This document shows, piece after piece, positions 17,305 to 27,384 of a DNA stretch of 64,000 nucleotides. Source of the DNA: Halorientalis sp. IM1011 (GTDB lineage: Archaea; Halobacteriota; Halobacteria; Halobacteriales; Haloarculaceae); NCBI RefSeq assembly GCF_001989615.1, contig NZ_CP019067.1, forward strand, positions 620,001 to 684,000. The letters run 5' to 3'. A program made the position numbers and the translations under genes. The notes under the pieces are model-generated. The model saw nothing but the letters and a program-made list of their open reading frames with translations. It ran no database searches and was not told the DNA's origin. The first letter of the stretch is position 1; the number at the start of each line of letters is the position of its first letter.

Positions 17305-17564
17305 GTCGTCTTCAGATCCGGCCGTGACGTTGATAATGCTTTCGCATTCACCCGGTTACGATTTCCCCAACGGAAAATTTGATTTCGTATTCTGGAAACC
17401 AGAGTGGCGGGACGCCGTCCCGCTATTCCGAACCGTGGGTGACCCTCGGTGGCCAGGAACGGGACGGCAGGCAGGGGAAACCGTCGGCCGACTGCTGGTT
17501 TCAGAGAGAAATGCGTGAAATGCCCACAACATTCATACCCCGTACCTGAATAGTTCGGTTGGGA

Positions 17565-19439
17565 ATGGTGCAGTTCAGTTGGCTCCTGTTGCCGCTCGTG
17601 TTCCCGCTTCTAGTCGCTATTCCAACGGTTTACGTGATCGTACGGAACTTCGAGACCCCGCGGCTCTCCCCGATTCCGCCCCTGGTGTTGATCGTCGCCG
17701 TGACGCTATGGTGTCTCAGCGACGCGGCGCGGCTGGCCGTCACCGACCTCGACACCAAACTGGCGCTGTATCCCGGCTACTACCTGATGGGGACGGTCGT
17801 CGTGGTCTCGCTGTTCGTCTTCGCCGCCGACTACACGGAGCGAACCGACTGGCTGCGGCCCGAGCGACTGGCTCTCGTCACGCTTCCCGTCGCGCTCTCG
17901 ACCGTGCTCGAAGTTACCAACCTCGGGTCGTGGACGATGCGGTCGGCGCGTCTCGTCAGCCGAGACGGGGTACTCGTCGCCGACGTGACCTGGGGGCCGC
18001 TGTTTTACCTCCACCACGGCATCGCCTATCTGTTCGTCGCCGGGGCCGCGTATCTGTTTCTGACCTTCGAGACGGCCAACCGACACTACCGTGGCCAGGT
18101 CCGGTCCATCGTCGCCGCACTCTCGATCCCGTGGCTGCTCAACATGGCGTATCTGGCCGGACTGACGACGTTCAACTACACCTCCATCGGGTTCGCCGCC
18201 GCCCTCCCGATCGGCGTGTTGATGGTCTTTCGCTACCGCATCCTGCAACTCATCCCCGTCGAGCGCTCCTCTGTCGTCGCGGAGATGGACACCGGTTACC
18301 TCGTGCTGGACCAGGGAGACGTGGTCGTCGACGTCAACGACCGGGCCGCGGAGTTGCTCGGGATGGATCCCGAGGGACTGCTCGGTCGCGACCGCGCATT
18401 CCTCGAAGCCACGTTCCCCGAGATCGCGACCGCCTTCGAGGACAGCGAGGGGTTCAACACCATCACGCGCGAAGAAAACGGCGACGACCGCTACTACAAC
18501 GTCGAGACCTCGACTCTGGGCCCCCCGATCGAGGGAGCGAACTCTGACACCGGTTCGGTCGTGCTCTTCCAGGACGTGACCGACCAGATAGCGGCTCAAC
18601 GCCAGCTCCGCGCCCAGAAAGACCGCCTCGAAGAGCAGAACGAACGGCTAGAGGAGTTCGCCAGCATCCTCTCACACGACCTCCGTAACCCCCTCTCGGT
18701 CGCCGACGGCCGACTCGAACTCGCCCGAGACGAGTACGACAGCGTCCACATGGAGAAAATCGCCGAGGCCCACGACCGGATGGACGAACTCATCGAGGAC
18801 GCGCTCGCGCTGGCTCGACAGGGCCAGACCGTCCTCAACCGCGAGCCGGTGTCGCTCCGTCGGATCGCCGAGCACGCCTGGGAGAACGTCGACACCGGGG
18901 CAGCGACGCTCGACGTCACGACCGATCGGACGGTCGTCGCGGACGGCTCACAGCTCACCCAGCTGTTCGAGAACCTCTTTCGTAACGCCGTGGAACACGG
19001 TTCCACGAGCCCTGACTCGCAGGCTCGTCAGGACGCTGTCGAGCATGGCTCGACAGGCAATCAGAACGCGAAGCGTTCTGATGACGCCGTGGAACACGGT
19101 TCCACGAGCAATCGGACGTCGTCCGATGACCCCGTCGAACCCGGCGGGTCGGACGTGACCGTCACCGTCGGCGAGATGACCGACGGGTTCTACGTCGCAG
19201 ACGACGGCCCCGGCATCCCGCCCGAAAAGCGCGGTCAGGTGTTCGAGAAGGGGTTCACGACGGCCACGGACGGCACCGGGTTCGGGCTCGCCATCGTCGA
19301 GAACGCCGCCGAAGCACACGGCTGGACCGTCGAGATCACCGAGAGCGAGAGTGGCGGCGCTCGCTTCGAGATCGACGGCCTCGATGATGCGTCGGGCCCG
19401 AACCCGGCCACCAGCGACGGGCCGGCGACGACTACATGA
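17565..19439 (+). CDS. 7TM sensor histidine kinase with PAS domain and repeat insertion
   Basis: 624 residues: seven hydrophobic helices (about 1-225, histidine-kinase 7TM type), a PAS domain (about 240-350, GYLVLDQGDVVVDVNDRAAELLG), a short coiled coil, HisKA with the phosphoacceptor SHDLRNPL, and HATPase_c with DDGPGIP and GTGFGLAIVENAAEAHGW. The N box, normally LFRNAxxHG, is expanded by about 45 residues of VEHGST repeats (18990-19140). No response-regulator gene adjoins it. The ATG at 17565 is preferred to a TTG at 17559. Its end overlaps polB by 8 bases, convergent. Confidence 0.9.
   Translation: MVQFSWLLLPLVFPLLVAIPTVYVIVRNFETPRLSPIPPLVLIVAVTLWCLSDAARLAVTDLDTKLALYPGYYLMGTVVVVSLFVFAADYTERTDWLRPERLALVTLPVALSTVLEVTNLGSWTMRSARLVSRDGVLVADVTWGPLFYLHHGIAYLFVAGAAYLFLTFETANRHYRGQVRSIVAALSIPWLLNMAYLAGLTTFNYTSIGFAAALPIGVLMVFRYRILQLIPVERSSVVAEMDTGYLVLDQGDVVVDVNDRAAELLGMDPEGLLGRDRAFLEATFPEIATAFEDSEGFNTITREENGDDRYYNVETSTLGPPIEGANSDTGSVVLFQDVTDQIAAQRQLRAQKDRLEEQNERLEEFASILSHDLRNPLSVADGRLELARDEYDSVHMEKIAEAHDRMDELIEDALALARQGQTVLNREPVSLRRIAEHAWENVDTGAATLDVTTDRTVVADGSQLTQLFENLFRNAVEHGSTSPDSQARQDAVEHGSTGNQNAKRSDDAVEHGSTSNRTSSDDPVEPGGSDVTVTVGEMTDGFYVADDGPGIPPEKRGQVFEKGFTTATDGTGFGLAIVENAAEAHGWTVEITESESGGARFEIDGLDDASGPNPATSDGPATTT
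18990..19127 (+). repeat. Palindrome array inside the kinase N box
   Basis: Three copies of a motif encoding VEHGST are each themselves palindromes: GTGGAAC-ACG-GTTCCAC (18990-19006 and 19089-19105) and GTCGAGC-ATG-GCTCGAC (19038-19054). Between them lie unrelated palindromes: CCTGAC-N10-GTCAGG (19011-19032), ATCAGAACGC-GAA-GCGTTCTGAT (19060-19082) and ATCGGAC-GTC-GTCCGAT (19111-19127). Every element keeps the reading frame. Confidence 0.9.
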
Positions 19440-22197
19440 AGTTGCCGAGACCGGTCTGTTCCTGCCCGCTTTTGACCTCGTCCCAGGAGATGTCCAGCGC
19501 CTCCAGAATGCGCTCGATCGGTCCCTTGAGCGTCTTGTCCAGCATCTTCTCCCAGTCGACCTCGAACTCCTCGGGGACCTGATCCGCGTACTCGTAGCAG
19601 ATCACGTCCGGATCGCGGCGGAACTCGCCGTACAGCGGATCTGTCGACGGGTCCAGCCCGTGTTCGGCCTCGACCTTGTCCCAGAAGTCAGAGTGGACCC
19701 GGTCGAGATAGACGCGCTTGGGTTTCGAACCCGACGCGAAGTTCGTCCCGAGCAGGAGGTTGGCGTACTTCGCCCCACGGACCTGGGCCGTGTCGGTGTC
19801 GTAGTTGTCCAGTTTCTTCCCGATACCGCCGGGGATTCCCACGTCGTCGAGGCTGACGTTCCCCGCCTCGAAGTCCTGAATGACTTCGTGGACGTAGTCT
19901 TTGATATCCTCCGTGTCCGCACCCGTCACGATGCGGTCGATCACCTCCTTCTGGACCTCCTTGGTGATCGGCGCGATGTCGCTGCGCTGGTACTCGAAGC
20001 CCGTGATGTCGATGTCGTCGACGTCTTTGCCCTCCTTCCAGACGATGTGGCCGGCGTAGCGTTTCTTCTTGCCCGCCTGGAAGAACCGACGGTAGAGCTT
20101 CTCGAACTCGATCTGGAAGCGGTGTTCCTCGCCGGCGTCGAGGTCGACGTTCAGTTCCGACTCGGCGAACTCGTCGTAGGCGTCGTTGATCTGCTCCTCC
20201 AGTTCGAAGGACTGCTCGATGGCCGCCTCCTTCGACACGTCGCCACCGAGTTCTATCATCACGCTGTCAGTGTCACCATACACGACCTCTTTATCCATAC
20301 GGCCCGCGACTTCGTCGGTATAATCGATAACGTCTCTCCCCGTTGCAGTGACCGCAGCTCCCATCTCCTTGTCGTATAGCCGGAACCGATCCCAACCCAA
20401 GACCCCATATAAAGAGTTCATAATTACCTTGACAGCTGCTTGTTGCCTGTCAAACTGCTCGTATTCCGAACTATCGGGATCGTGGTCGTTCCGGAGCGAT
20501 TTCTTCTCCTCGCGTTCGCTCAGCAGTTCGTCGACCATCTCCCGGATGACGCCGTCCGGTTCCTTCCGGAAGTGCTGGCCGTTCGGGGCGCGGAAGGTGT
20601 CACCCTCGTAGGCATCGGGATCGACCTTGGTCTCGGGGCTGGCGTTGATCGTCACCATGCACATCGGGTAGAGGCTCTTCAGGTCCAGCACCGTCACCAT
20701 CTCCCGGACTCCCGTGATCGGGTCGAAGACGGCCCCGCCCTCGTAGTCCTCGGCGTCGTGTTGCCCTTTCGAGGGGAGGGCGAAGTTGCCGTGGAGTTTG
20801 TGGAGGACGTACATGTCGACGGCGTCGCCGGGCGTCGTGGCGTCCTCCAGTTTACAGCCGACGAAGGAAGCGACCTCCTGCCAGAATGGGATGATCTCCT
20901 GCTGGTCGTTCAATTCCACACAGAGTTCCACGTCCCGGAGGTTGTACTCCAGCAGGCGCTCGGGGTCGTCCTCCCAGAGGTCGCCGATGTCGCCGGGGTA
21001 GCGCTCTTTTCCGACGCCGAGTTCCTGTTCGCCGACGGCGTCCAGTCGGTAGGAGTCGAGTTCGGTGAACTTCGTGCGCTGGTAGGCGTAGAGCAGGTCG
21101 AAGACGACCCGGCCCTTGATGTTCGGCCCCTGCCAGTTGTTGCGCCAGACCTCGTCGACGCGGGAGAGCCGTTCGATCGAGAGGTCGTAGTCGTGGTGGG
21201 GGCCCTGGAGTTCTTCGAGCCTGTCGAGGAAGTAGGGGGCGTCGAAGTCGTCGAAGTTCCAGCCGGTCAGGAGGTCCGGGTCGGTCGTCTCGATGTAGTC
21301 CACGAACGCTTCGAGCATCGCCTCCTCTTCCTCGAAGACGCGCACGTCGGCCTCGAAGTCGGCCTCGATGGGGTCGTACTCGGCCAGGGCCTCCGGCGGG
21401 TCGATGCCCGCGGGGGAGTCGTACAGCCACGTGATGTACTCGTCGTCGTAGGAGTCGTGTGAGGTGAGACAGACGATGGTCTCCTCGCCCTCTTCCGGGA
21501 ACCCGTGGCGGTCGTCGACCTCGATGTCGAAGGTGTTGACGCGCGGATCGGCGCTGGCGTCGACGGCCTCGATCTCGTCGTGGGGGACCCGAATGGGTTC
21601 GCCTTCGGCCTCGCGGCGGGCGGGCACGCGCACGCCGCTGGTGATGTCCTTGTCGATCAAAAGGCGGTTGGGAAAGAGGATGTCTGCTTCGTAGTGGTCG
21701 AACTCGTCGCGCATCTGGCCCACGTCCCGCGGCGTCTGGCCGAAGATCTTGGTCAGGCGCTCGCCGCGAATCGACTCGTAGGGCTCGCCGTCGTCGTCTT
21801 CCTCCTCCCAGCCGGTGATCGTGTCGCGCTGGAGGTCCGCGTCGGTCAGCGAGTCGGTCGGCGCGTAGAAGTAGGGTCTGAACTCGTAGACTTCGATGTG
21901 GACCTGTTCGTTGTCCTCGGGTGTGCGGCCGAAGATGTGTACCACGGGGAACTCGTCGTCGCCCCGGCCCTCGACGGTGTAGTCGACCTGCGTGACAGCG
22001 GCGGTCACGTACTCGTCGGTGTCCGGATAGCGGATGTCGTCGAGGTCGACGATGTCGAACGTGTCGCCGCCGTTGCCCGCGACGGCCGCCGCCTCCGCCG
22101 CCGCGTCACGGTCGCCCTCGCCGTCGGCCCCGTCGCTCCCCGGCCCGTCCTCGAACGCAGAGAGACCTGTCTGTGTTCCGTTCCCGGTCTCGTCCAT
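19432..22197 (-). CDS. polB: Family B DNA polymerase
   Basis: 921-residue replicative/repair DNA polymerase. An acidic N-terminal tail precedes the OB/exonuclease region (FDIEVDDRHGFPEEG; LLTGWNFDDFDAPYF; YNLRDVELCVEL) and the polymerase domain with motif A LDLKSLYPMCMV, motif B KVIMNSLYG and motif C YGDTDSV near residue 640. No intein is present although motifs B and C are classic intein sites; the DNA over both is unusually AT-rich with rare codons (20250-20480). The ATG at 22197 is used because the upstream extension is not conserved-looking and a TATA-like box sits at 22223-22232. Confidence 0.95.
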   Translation of the reverse strand: MDETGNGTQTGLSAFEDGPGSDGADGEGDRDAAAEAAAVAGNGGDTFDIVDLDDIRYPDTDEYVTAAVTQVDYTVEGRGDDEFPVVHIFGRTPEDNEQVHIEVYEFRPYFYAPTDSLTDADLQRDTITGWEEEDDDGEPYESIRGERLTKIFGQTPRDVGQMRDEFDHYEADILFPNRLLIDKDITSGVRVPARREAEGEPIRVPHDEIEAVDASADPRVNTFDIEVDDRHGFPEEGEETIVCLTSHDSYDDEYITWLYDSPAGIDPPEALAEYDPIEADFEADVRVFEEEEAMLEAFVDYIETTDPDLLTGWNFDDFDAPYFLDRLEELQGPHHDYDLSIERLSRVDEVWRNNWQGPNIKGRVVFDLLYAYQRTKFTELDSYRLDAVGEQELGVGKERYPGDIGDLWEDDPERLLEYNLRDVELCVELNDQQEIIPFWQEVASFVGCKLEDATTPGDAVDMYVLHKLHGNFALPSKGQHDAEDYEGGAVFDPITGVREMVTVLDLKSLYPMCMVTINASPETKVDPDAYEGDTFRAPNGQHFRKEPDGVIREMVDELLSEREEKKSLRNDHDPDSSEYEQFDRQQAAVKVIMNSLYGVLGWDRFRLYDKEMGAAVTATGRDVIDYTDEVAGRMDKEVVYGDTDSVMIELGGDVSKEAAIEQSFELEEQINDAYDEFAESELNVDLDAGEEHRFQIEFEKLYRRFFQAGKKKRYAGHIVWKEGKDVDDIDITGFEYQRSDIAPITKEVQKEVIDRIVTGADTEDIKDYVHEVIQDFEAGNVSLDDVGIPGGIGKKLDNYDTDTAQVRGAKYANLLLGTNFASGSKPKRVYLDRVHSDFWDKVEAEHGLDPSTDPLYGEFRRDPDVICYEYADQVPEEFEVDWEKMLDKTLKGPIERILEALDISWDEVKSGQEQTGLGNFM

Positions 22198-22222
22198 ACT
22201 GTCCACCCGTTCGAGACCCCCG

Positions 22223-22232
22223 ACTAAAATCC
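22223..22232 (-). promoter_or_regulatory. TATA-like element of polB
   Basis: Reads GGATTTTAGT on the minus strand, about 30 bases before the chosen polB start codon. It supports the shorter start rather than the extension to 22287. Confidence 0.4.
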
Positions 22233-22315
22233 CGACGGTCCCCCGGCCGCGTTTCGAGCCGCGACGGGAACACAAGGTATATGGCATGACACATCATACC
22301 ACATGCCGAAGCGAT

Positions 22316-22498
22316 ATGACGGACCGCGCAAACGGAAGTCGGTCGGAGTTGGACAGTGCCGAAACGGGACCGGACGGCCCCGAGGTCGAGACGATAGAGG
22401 CCTACGAGACCGACGACGGGGTCGTACTCTACGACGCCCAGAACCCGCTCGCGTGGGTCCAGTCGAGTGCGGCGACCACGCTGGAGGACGCGGTATAG
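22316..22498 (+). CDS. Small acidic haloarchaeal protein (60 aa)
   Basis: 60 residues, MTDRANGSRS at the start and TDDGVVLYDAQNPLAWVQS in the C-terminal half, a pattern resembling the DUF7331 group of small haloarchaeal proteins. A GGTATATGG element at 22276-22284 could be its TATA box. An alternative ATG at 22286 would add ten residues. Function unknown. It is divergent from polB. Confidence 0.7.
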   Translation: MTDRANGSRSELDSAETGPDGPEVETIEAYETDDGVVLYDAQNPLAWVQSSAATTLEDAV

Positions 22499-22544
22499 AG
22501 CGGTCACGGAACGCTTTTCTCACCCCCTGCCCGACGACGGAGTA

Positions 22545-22904
22545 GTGAGCGACGACGACCGCTGGCCCCACGAGCCGGACGATCCCGGGAGCCCCGAGAA
22601 CGTCGAGCCCGATCCGGAACCCGACGCAGAGCCGGATCTGGGCCCCGATGTTCCGGAAGTCGATATCCCGGAGCCGCCGGATCCCGCGCCCGAAGACGTG
22701 CCGGAGGGACTCGCCCGGTCGTTCTGGAAACTCGTCGCCATCTTCAACCTCGCACTGTTCGCGGTCGCGCTCGGCCCGATGCTCGCCGTCTTCCGCGGCG
22801 AGTGGGTCAACGGCGGTGCGGTGTTTTTCATGGGTCTCGCCGTCTTCTTCTACGGCTACGCCCGCTACCAGCGCGCCCGTGAGGAGTTCGTCGACAGTGA
22901 CTGA
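22545..22904 (+). CDS. Two-helix membrane protein with Pro/Glu/Asp-rich N terminus
   Basis: 119 residues: the first 55 are a proline/aspartate/glutamate-rich low-complexity stretch (repeated PEPDAEPD-like units), followed by two transmembrane helices (about 65-85 and 92-108) and a charged end. The GTG at 22545 is taken as the start because the upstream frame is Arg-rich and unlike haloarchaeal proteins. Probable haloarchaeal family protein of unknown function. Confidence 0.7.
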   Translation: MSDDDRWPHEPDDPGSPENVEPDPEPDAEPDLGPDVPEVDIPEPPDPAPEDVPEGLARSFWKLVAIFNLALFAVALGPMLAVFRGEWVNGGAVFFMGLAVFFYGYARYQRAREEFVDSD

Positions 22905-22967
22905 CGGTCGCGGACCATCGACAGCGGTCCAGAACGGTTACCCGTCACCGACCACTACCGGCGAGCG

Positions 22968-23399
22968 ATGCGTACCGTCCGCGACGAGTCCGGGACCCGG
23001 CTGTTGCTGATCAAGCAGTCCGGCGACTCCAGCCGCGTCCGCGACCCCGAGACCGGCGAGGAGCGCTACGTCCCGAACGACGAACTGGAGTTCGTCGACG
23101 AGTCTCCCCTCGACACGGCCGCCGGTACCGTCCCCGACGCGACGCGGACGATCCTGACCGCTGTCCGCGACGACCGGTCGCTGGGACTCCTGTTCGAACT
23201 CGACCGCCGCGGGCCGCTGGCCGTCCGCGACCTCCTGAGCGGGTACGATCTCTGTGAGAGCGATCTCCACGGCCTGCTCGGGGAGTTCCGCGCCGCCGGC
23301 CTCGTCGACGAGGCGACTGTGGCCGGCGAGCGTGGGTATCGGCTCACCGACGAGGCAGTCGAAGGGCTGGACTACCTCCGTGCCGGAGAGAAGAGTTAG
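22968..23399 (+). CDS. Winged-helix-like protein (143 aa)
   Basis: 143 residues. The N-terminal 50 form a small strand-rich region ([20 protein letters not shown]), the rest a winged-helix-like fold: [17 protein letters not shown], then [18 protein letters not shown] and [15 protein letters not shown]. This suggests DNA binding, though no family assignment is certain. It converges on rad50 with a 4-base overlap. Confidence 0.75.
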   Translation: MRTVRDESGTRLLLIKQSGDSSRVRDPETGEERYVPNDELEFVDESPLDTAAGTVPDATRTILTAVRDDRSLGLLFELDRRGPLAVRDLLSGYDLCESDLHGLLGEFRAAGLVDEATVAGERGYRLTDEAVEGLDYLRAGEKS

Positions 23400-26086
23400 T
23401 CCGTTGCGGCGTCGGCGACGAGTTCTCGCGTCGCCGCATCGGGGTCTTTGCGTGATACCGTCGACCGGTTCGTCGTGGCGTCCTTCGAGACCGTCACCAG
23501 ATCGTCTGCCGCGCCGAACAGTTCCTCGTCGTGGCTGACGACGAGAATCTGTTCGACGCCGAGATCGTGCATGTGTTTGACGAGGTCGACCAGCCGGGAG
23601 ACGTGCCCCGAATCGAGGAACACAGTCGGTTCGTCGAGGATCAGCGGCGGCATCGGGGCCGAGCCCTCGATCCCCTCGGCCAGCAACTGGTAGATCGCAC
23701 ACCGAAGACTGAGGTTGAACAGCGCGCGCTCGCCGCCCGAGAGCTGTTCGGGATCGAGCGGCTGGCCGTCCTTCTGGTAGACCGTCAGCTCGTACTCCCC
23801 GTCGAGTTCGATCCGGGAATAGGAGTCGTTGCCGTAGATCAGATCGAACGTCTCGTTGAGCATCCGTTCGAGACTCTCGACGTTGCGCTGGCGCAGTTCC
23901 GCCCGTAGCTGGCCGTACATCTCCTCCAGTCGCTCGGTCTCGTCGTACAGCGAGTCCAGCCGTTCGACCGTGGCTTCGAGGTCGTCGTGTCGGTCCCGCA
24001 GATCCTCCAGTTCCTCGATCTCCTGTTTGACGCCGCCGATCTCGTCGATCAGGTCGTCACGTTCCGCGCGGAGTTCGTCGAGTTTCGGCTCGACTTTCTC
24101 GATGTACTCCACAGCGCGTGCTTTCTCCTCGCGGGCCTGTTCGACGGCCGACTCGTCGAACTCGGCTTCGAGTTCGTCGCGCTGGTCGCGTTTGTCCGCT
24201 AGCCGGTCGCGGCGCTCGTCGTTCAACTCGGCCTTGTTGTCCCGTTGCTCGCGCAGGCGCTCGATCTCGTCCTCGCAGTCGGCCACGCGCTCGAAGGTTC
24301 CTCGAATCGCTTCCAGGCGGTCGAGTCGATCGCCGATCTCGCTGCGTTCCTCGTTGCACTCGGCGACGGCCTCGCGTTTCTCCTCGGCTGCCTGTTCGGC
24401 CTCCGCGGCGGCCTCGCGTTTCTCCGCCGCTTCGGCGTCGAGTTCCTCGGCCGCTTCGCGCAACTGTTCGATCTTCTCGACCGTGTCGTCGAGCCCGTCT
24501 TCCTGCTCGTCGACCAACTGTTCGACGTTCTCCAGATCGTTCTCGAGCGTCCGGATCTCGTTCTCCCGGTCGACCAGGTCGCTGGCCGCTTCGACCTCGT
24601 CTTCGAGTCGTTCGCGACGCTGCCGGACCGAAACGAGTTCGTCCTGCAGGTCGTCGATCCGCTCGCGGTGCTCGTCGATGGATTCGACGTGCGGGGAATC
24701 CTCGACGGGCTGGCCGCACTCCGGGCATTTCCCTTGCTCCAGCAGGTTTTCGGCCTCTTCGAGGGTATCCTCTGCGTTTTTCAGTTCGGTCTCCAGTTCC
24801 GTCTCGCGCTCGCGGGCCTCGTTCAGCTCGTCTGCCAGTTCGTCCCAGTGGTCGCTGGCCTCGCCGACCGCGACCGGAGCATCCTCGAAGGCCTCACGCT
24901 TTTCCTCGATGTCGGAGTCCAGGCGTTCGATCCGCTCGCGTCGCTCGGCGAGTGTCTCCCGCGTCGCCGCGAGTTCGCTCGCCAGTTCTTCGGCCTCCCC
25001 GCGTTTCTCCTCGGCCCGGGCGGCCTTCTCCTCGGCAGTCTCTCGAAGCGATTCAGCCTCGCTCGTGTGTTCGCTAACTTCGACCCGGAGGTCTTGAATG
25101 TCGTCCCGTAACTGCTCGTCCCGGGCTTCGAGGTCCTCGATAGTCTCGTCGATGGTCGCCTCGTCGGGATCGTCGAGTTCCGATTCTTCGAGCAGATCGT
25201 CGCGCTCGCTCTCGATCTCGTCGATATCGGTCTTCAGGTCGCCGATCCGGTCGCCGAGTCGCTCGCGTTCGCGCTCGGTCGCCTCGATCGTCTCGGTCAG
25301 CTCCTCGATCTCGGTTTCGAGGTCGCCGAGTCGTTCGCGTTTCTCCTCGTGATCGTCGAGGATCGCCTGGGCATCGTCGCGGGTCGTCACGGCCTCCTCA
25401 CGGTTCTCCTCGAACCGTTCGATATCGCTTTCGAGGTCCTTGCGCTCGGTCTGGAGTGCGTTGAGCCGCTCGTGAAGGTCCTGCTCCTCCTTCCGTTCGA
25501 TCTGGGCGGCGAGATCGTCGAGCAGTTCCCGCTTGCCGTCCCGGACGTGTTTGACCCCCAGGCGGGCCTTGCTCGCCCGTTCCCGGTAGTCCTCGAGCTT
25601 CCCGAGCTGGAGCAGGTCGTCGATCATGTCCTGCCGGTCGGCGGGGGAAGCGTTGATGAGTTTGTTCACCTCGCCCTGGCGGACGTAGGCGCAGTTGACG
25701 AACGCCTCGTGGTCCATCCGGAGCAACTCGGCGACGTGCCCGCGAACGTCGCGGGCCCCCTCGTAGGTCGACTCGGGCGTCTCCAGCACGCACTTGGCCG
25801 TGGTCGCGCGGTCGTCGGTCACCCGGACGCGTCGTTCGACGTGGTAGGACCTGCCACCGTGCGTGAACCACAGCTCGACCGTCGCATCTTCCTCACCGAT
25901 GGTCACGACCTCGTCGAGGTTCTCGTCCAGCGCGCGGGCTCCGTACAGCGCGAAGAAGCAGGCCTCAAGCAGCGAGGACTTCCCGCTGCCGTTCAGCCCG
26001 TGGATGACCGTCACACCGCTGTCGAGCCGAAGGTCCGCGTCCCCGTAGCACTTGAAATTCTCCAGCCTGACACGCTCGAATCTCAT
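23396..26086 (-). CDS. rad50: DNA double-strand break repair ATPase Rad50
   Basis: 896-residue SMC-like ATPase of the Mre11-Rad50 complex. N-terminal Walker [10 protein letters not shown] follows [19 protein letters not shown]; two long Glu/Arg/Asp-rich coiled-coil arms flank the zinc hook CPECG near residue 450; the C terminus has the ABC signature [18 protein letters not shown] and Walker [15 protein letters not shown]. Its start overlaps the mre11 end by 4 bases, giving translational coupling. Confidence 0.96.
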   Translation of the reverse strand: MRFERVRLENFKCYGDADLRLDSGVTVIHGLNGSGKSSLLEACFFALYGARALDENLDEVVTIGEEDATVELWFTHGGRSYHVERRVRVTDDRATTAKCVLETPESTYEGARDVRGHVAELLRMDHEAFVNCAYVRQGEVNKLINASPADRQDMIDDLLQLGKLEDYRERASKARLGVKHVRDGKRELLDDLAAQIERKEEQDLHERLNALQTERKDLESDIERFEENREEAVTTRDDAQAILDDHEEKRERLGDLETEIEELTETIEATERERERLGDRIGDLKTDIDEIESERDDLLEESELDDPDEATIDETIEDLEARDEQLRDDIQDLRVEVSEHTSEAESLRETAEEKAARAEEKRGEAEELASELAATRETLAERRERIERLDSDIEEKREAFEDAPVAVGEASDHWDELADELNEARERETELETELKNAEDTLEEAENLLEQGKCPECGQPVEDSPHVESIDEHRERIDDLQDELVSVRQRRERLEDEVEAASDLVDRENEIRTLENDLENVEQLVDEQEDGLDDTVEKIEQLREAAEELDAEAAEKREAAAEAEQAAEEKREAVAECNEERSEIGDRLDRLEAIRGTFERVADCEDEIERLREQRDNKAELNDERRDRLADKRDQRDELEAEFDESAVEQAREEKARAVEYIEKVEPKLDELRAERDDLIDEIGGVKQEIEELEDLRDRHDDLEATVERLDSLYDETERLEEMYGQLRAELRQRNVESLERMLNETFDLIYGNDSYSRIELDGEYELTVYQKDGQPLDPEQLSGGERALFNLSLRCAIYQLLAEGIEGSAPMPPLILDEPTVFLDSGHVSRLVDLVKHMHDLGVEQILVVSHDEELFGAADDLVTVSKDATTNRSTVSRKDPDAATRELVADAATD

Positions 26087-27384
26087 TCGAAATCACCCAG
26101 CGAGGGCTGGTCCGACCCGCTGGCGTCTGTGTCGGTATCGGCATCGGCGTCGGCGGCCGCCGACGGGTCGTCGTCCGCGTCGCCGCCGTCGGTCTTGGTC
26201 GGTTCCCCGGTGGTCGCGGGCTCGGCGGTCGCCGTCGATCTGTCGGCCTCCTCGTCTGTCGAGTACTCCTCGGCAGGACGGAAGGCGTCGGCGTCGCCCT
26301 CGTCGACGATCTCGCGGACGCGGCGCTCGACCTCGTCGGTGACGTTCGAGTCGGCGGTCTTGCTCGCCCGGACGGTCTCGTCGATGTCTCGGGCCGCCCG
26401 ACTGAGTCCCATCTCGCGGATGCGCTCCTGGACGGCGTCGTCGGGGTCCGCGAAGTTCACATCGATGTCCGCGCTGTCGGCTACCTCGCGGTGGTCGGTG
26501 ACGCGAGCGACGAGCGCACCCTCCTCGTCGGCGTACTCTTCGATGGTGGCCGGGGCGACCGGATCGCCCTCACCCTCGATGTGGACGACGACGACCGCGT
26601 CCGCCAGATCGTACTGGCCGACGCGTTCCCGGACGCGCTCGACGCCCTCACCCTCGCCGAGTTCGGTCTCGACGAAGACGAACTCGCGGGTCGGGAGGCC
26701 ACGCCGCCTGATCGACACCTGCTCGTCGAACTCGACGATGTTGTACCCGCGGTCCTCGCGCTCGTCGGCGCTGGCTCGCTCGGTCGACCCACAGTAAGTG
26801 ATCCAGGTGTCTTCGATCTCCGTCTTCTGTGGTTCGTGGTTGTCCCCGAGCAGGACGGCGTCGAAGTCGACGGTCGACTCCTCGAGGAGGCGCTCGGTAT
26901 CCCAGTCGGCGTAGTCGAACGGCTCGAAGAGGCCGTGGGCCACGAGGGCGGCGTGGTCTGCGTCGTGGGAATCGAAGTCGTACTCGAGATCCTCACGCTG
27001 GGACCGCGGGACGAAGTCGAGGCCGTAGAAGGCGGTGTTCCCGACGGTGATCGGCTCGTCGCCAAGTCGGGTCGCCAGCCCCAGCGACTCGAACAGGTCG
27101 AGCCACTGGGCGTCGCGTTTGGTCTCGTGGTTGCCGACGATAGCGAGGAAGGGCACGCCGGCTGCGTCCAGCTCCCGCAGTACGGAGAGGGTCCCGAGGA
27201 TGTCGGGCAGGTCCGGTCGGCGGTCGTGGAAGAGGTCGCCGGCGTGGACGACGGCGTCAACGTCGTCCTCGACCGCGTCCTCGACCACTCGGCGGAACGC
27301 GTCGAGAAAGTCCTCGCGGCGCTCGGGCCGGTGGTACTGCCGGTACCCGAGGTGGGTATCACCCGTATGTATTACCCGTGTCAT
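26083..27384 (-). CDS. mre11: DNA double-strand break repair nuclease Mre11
   Basis: 433-residue nuclease. The phosphodiesterase motifs are intact: [33 protein letters not shown] and LGDNHEPQ. The C-terminal 120 residues are an acidic, low-complexity tail, typical of haloarchaeal versions, ending in SLGDFE. The start [11 protein letters not shown] at 27384 is chosen over an upstream in-frame ATG. It overlaps rad50 downstream and a small gene upstream. Confidence 0.95.
   Translation of the reverse strand: MTRVIHTGDTHLGYRQYHRPERREDFLDAFRRVVEDAVEDDVDAVVHAGDLFHDRRPDLPDILGTLSVLRELDAAGVPFLAIVGNHETKRDAQWLDLFESLGLATRLGDEPITVGNTAFYGLDFVPRSQREDLEYDFDSHDADHAALVAHGLFEPFDYADWDTERLLEESTVDFDAVLLGDNHEPQKTEIEDTWITYCGSTERASADEREDRGYNIVEFDEQVSIRRRGLPTREFVFVETELGEGEGVERVRERVGQYDLADAVVVVHIEGEGDPVAPATIEEYADEEGALVARVTDHREVADSADIDVNFADPDDAVQERIREMGLSRAARDIDETVRASKTADSNVTDEVERRVREIVDEGDADAFRPAEEYSTDEEADRSTATAEPATTGEPTKTDGGDADDDPSAAADADADTDTDASGSDQPSLGDFE

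Noticed and set aside
17324-17518. 64-codon frame between sufC and the kinase
   Set aside because: No domain, atypical composition (few acidic residues) and it covers the probable promoter region of both neighbours.
19432-22197. An intein in polB
   Set aside because: Motifs A, B and C are all continuous and total length is normal; only the codon anomaly remains, reported as a finding.
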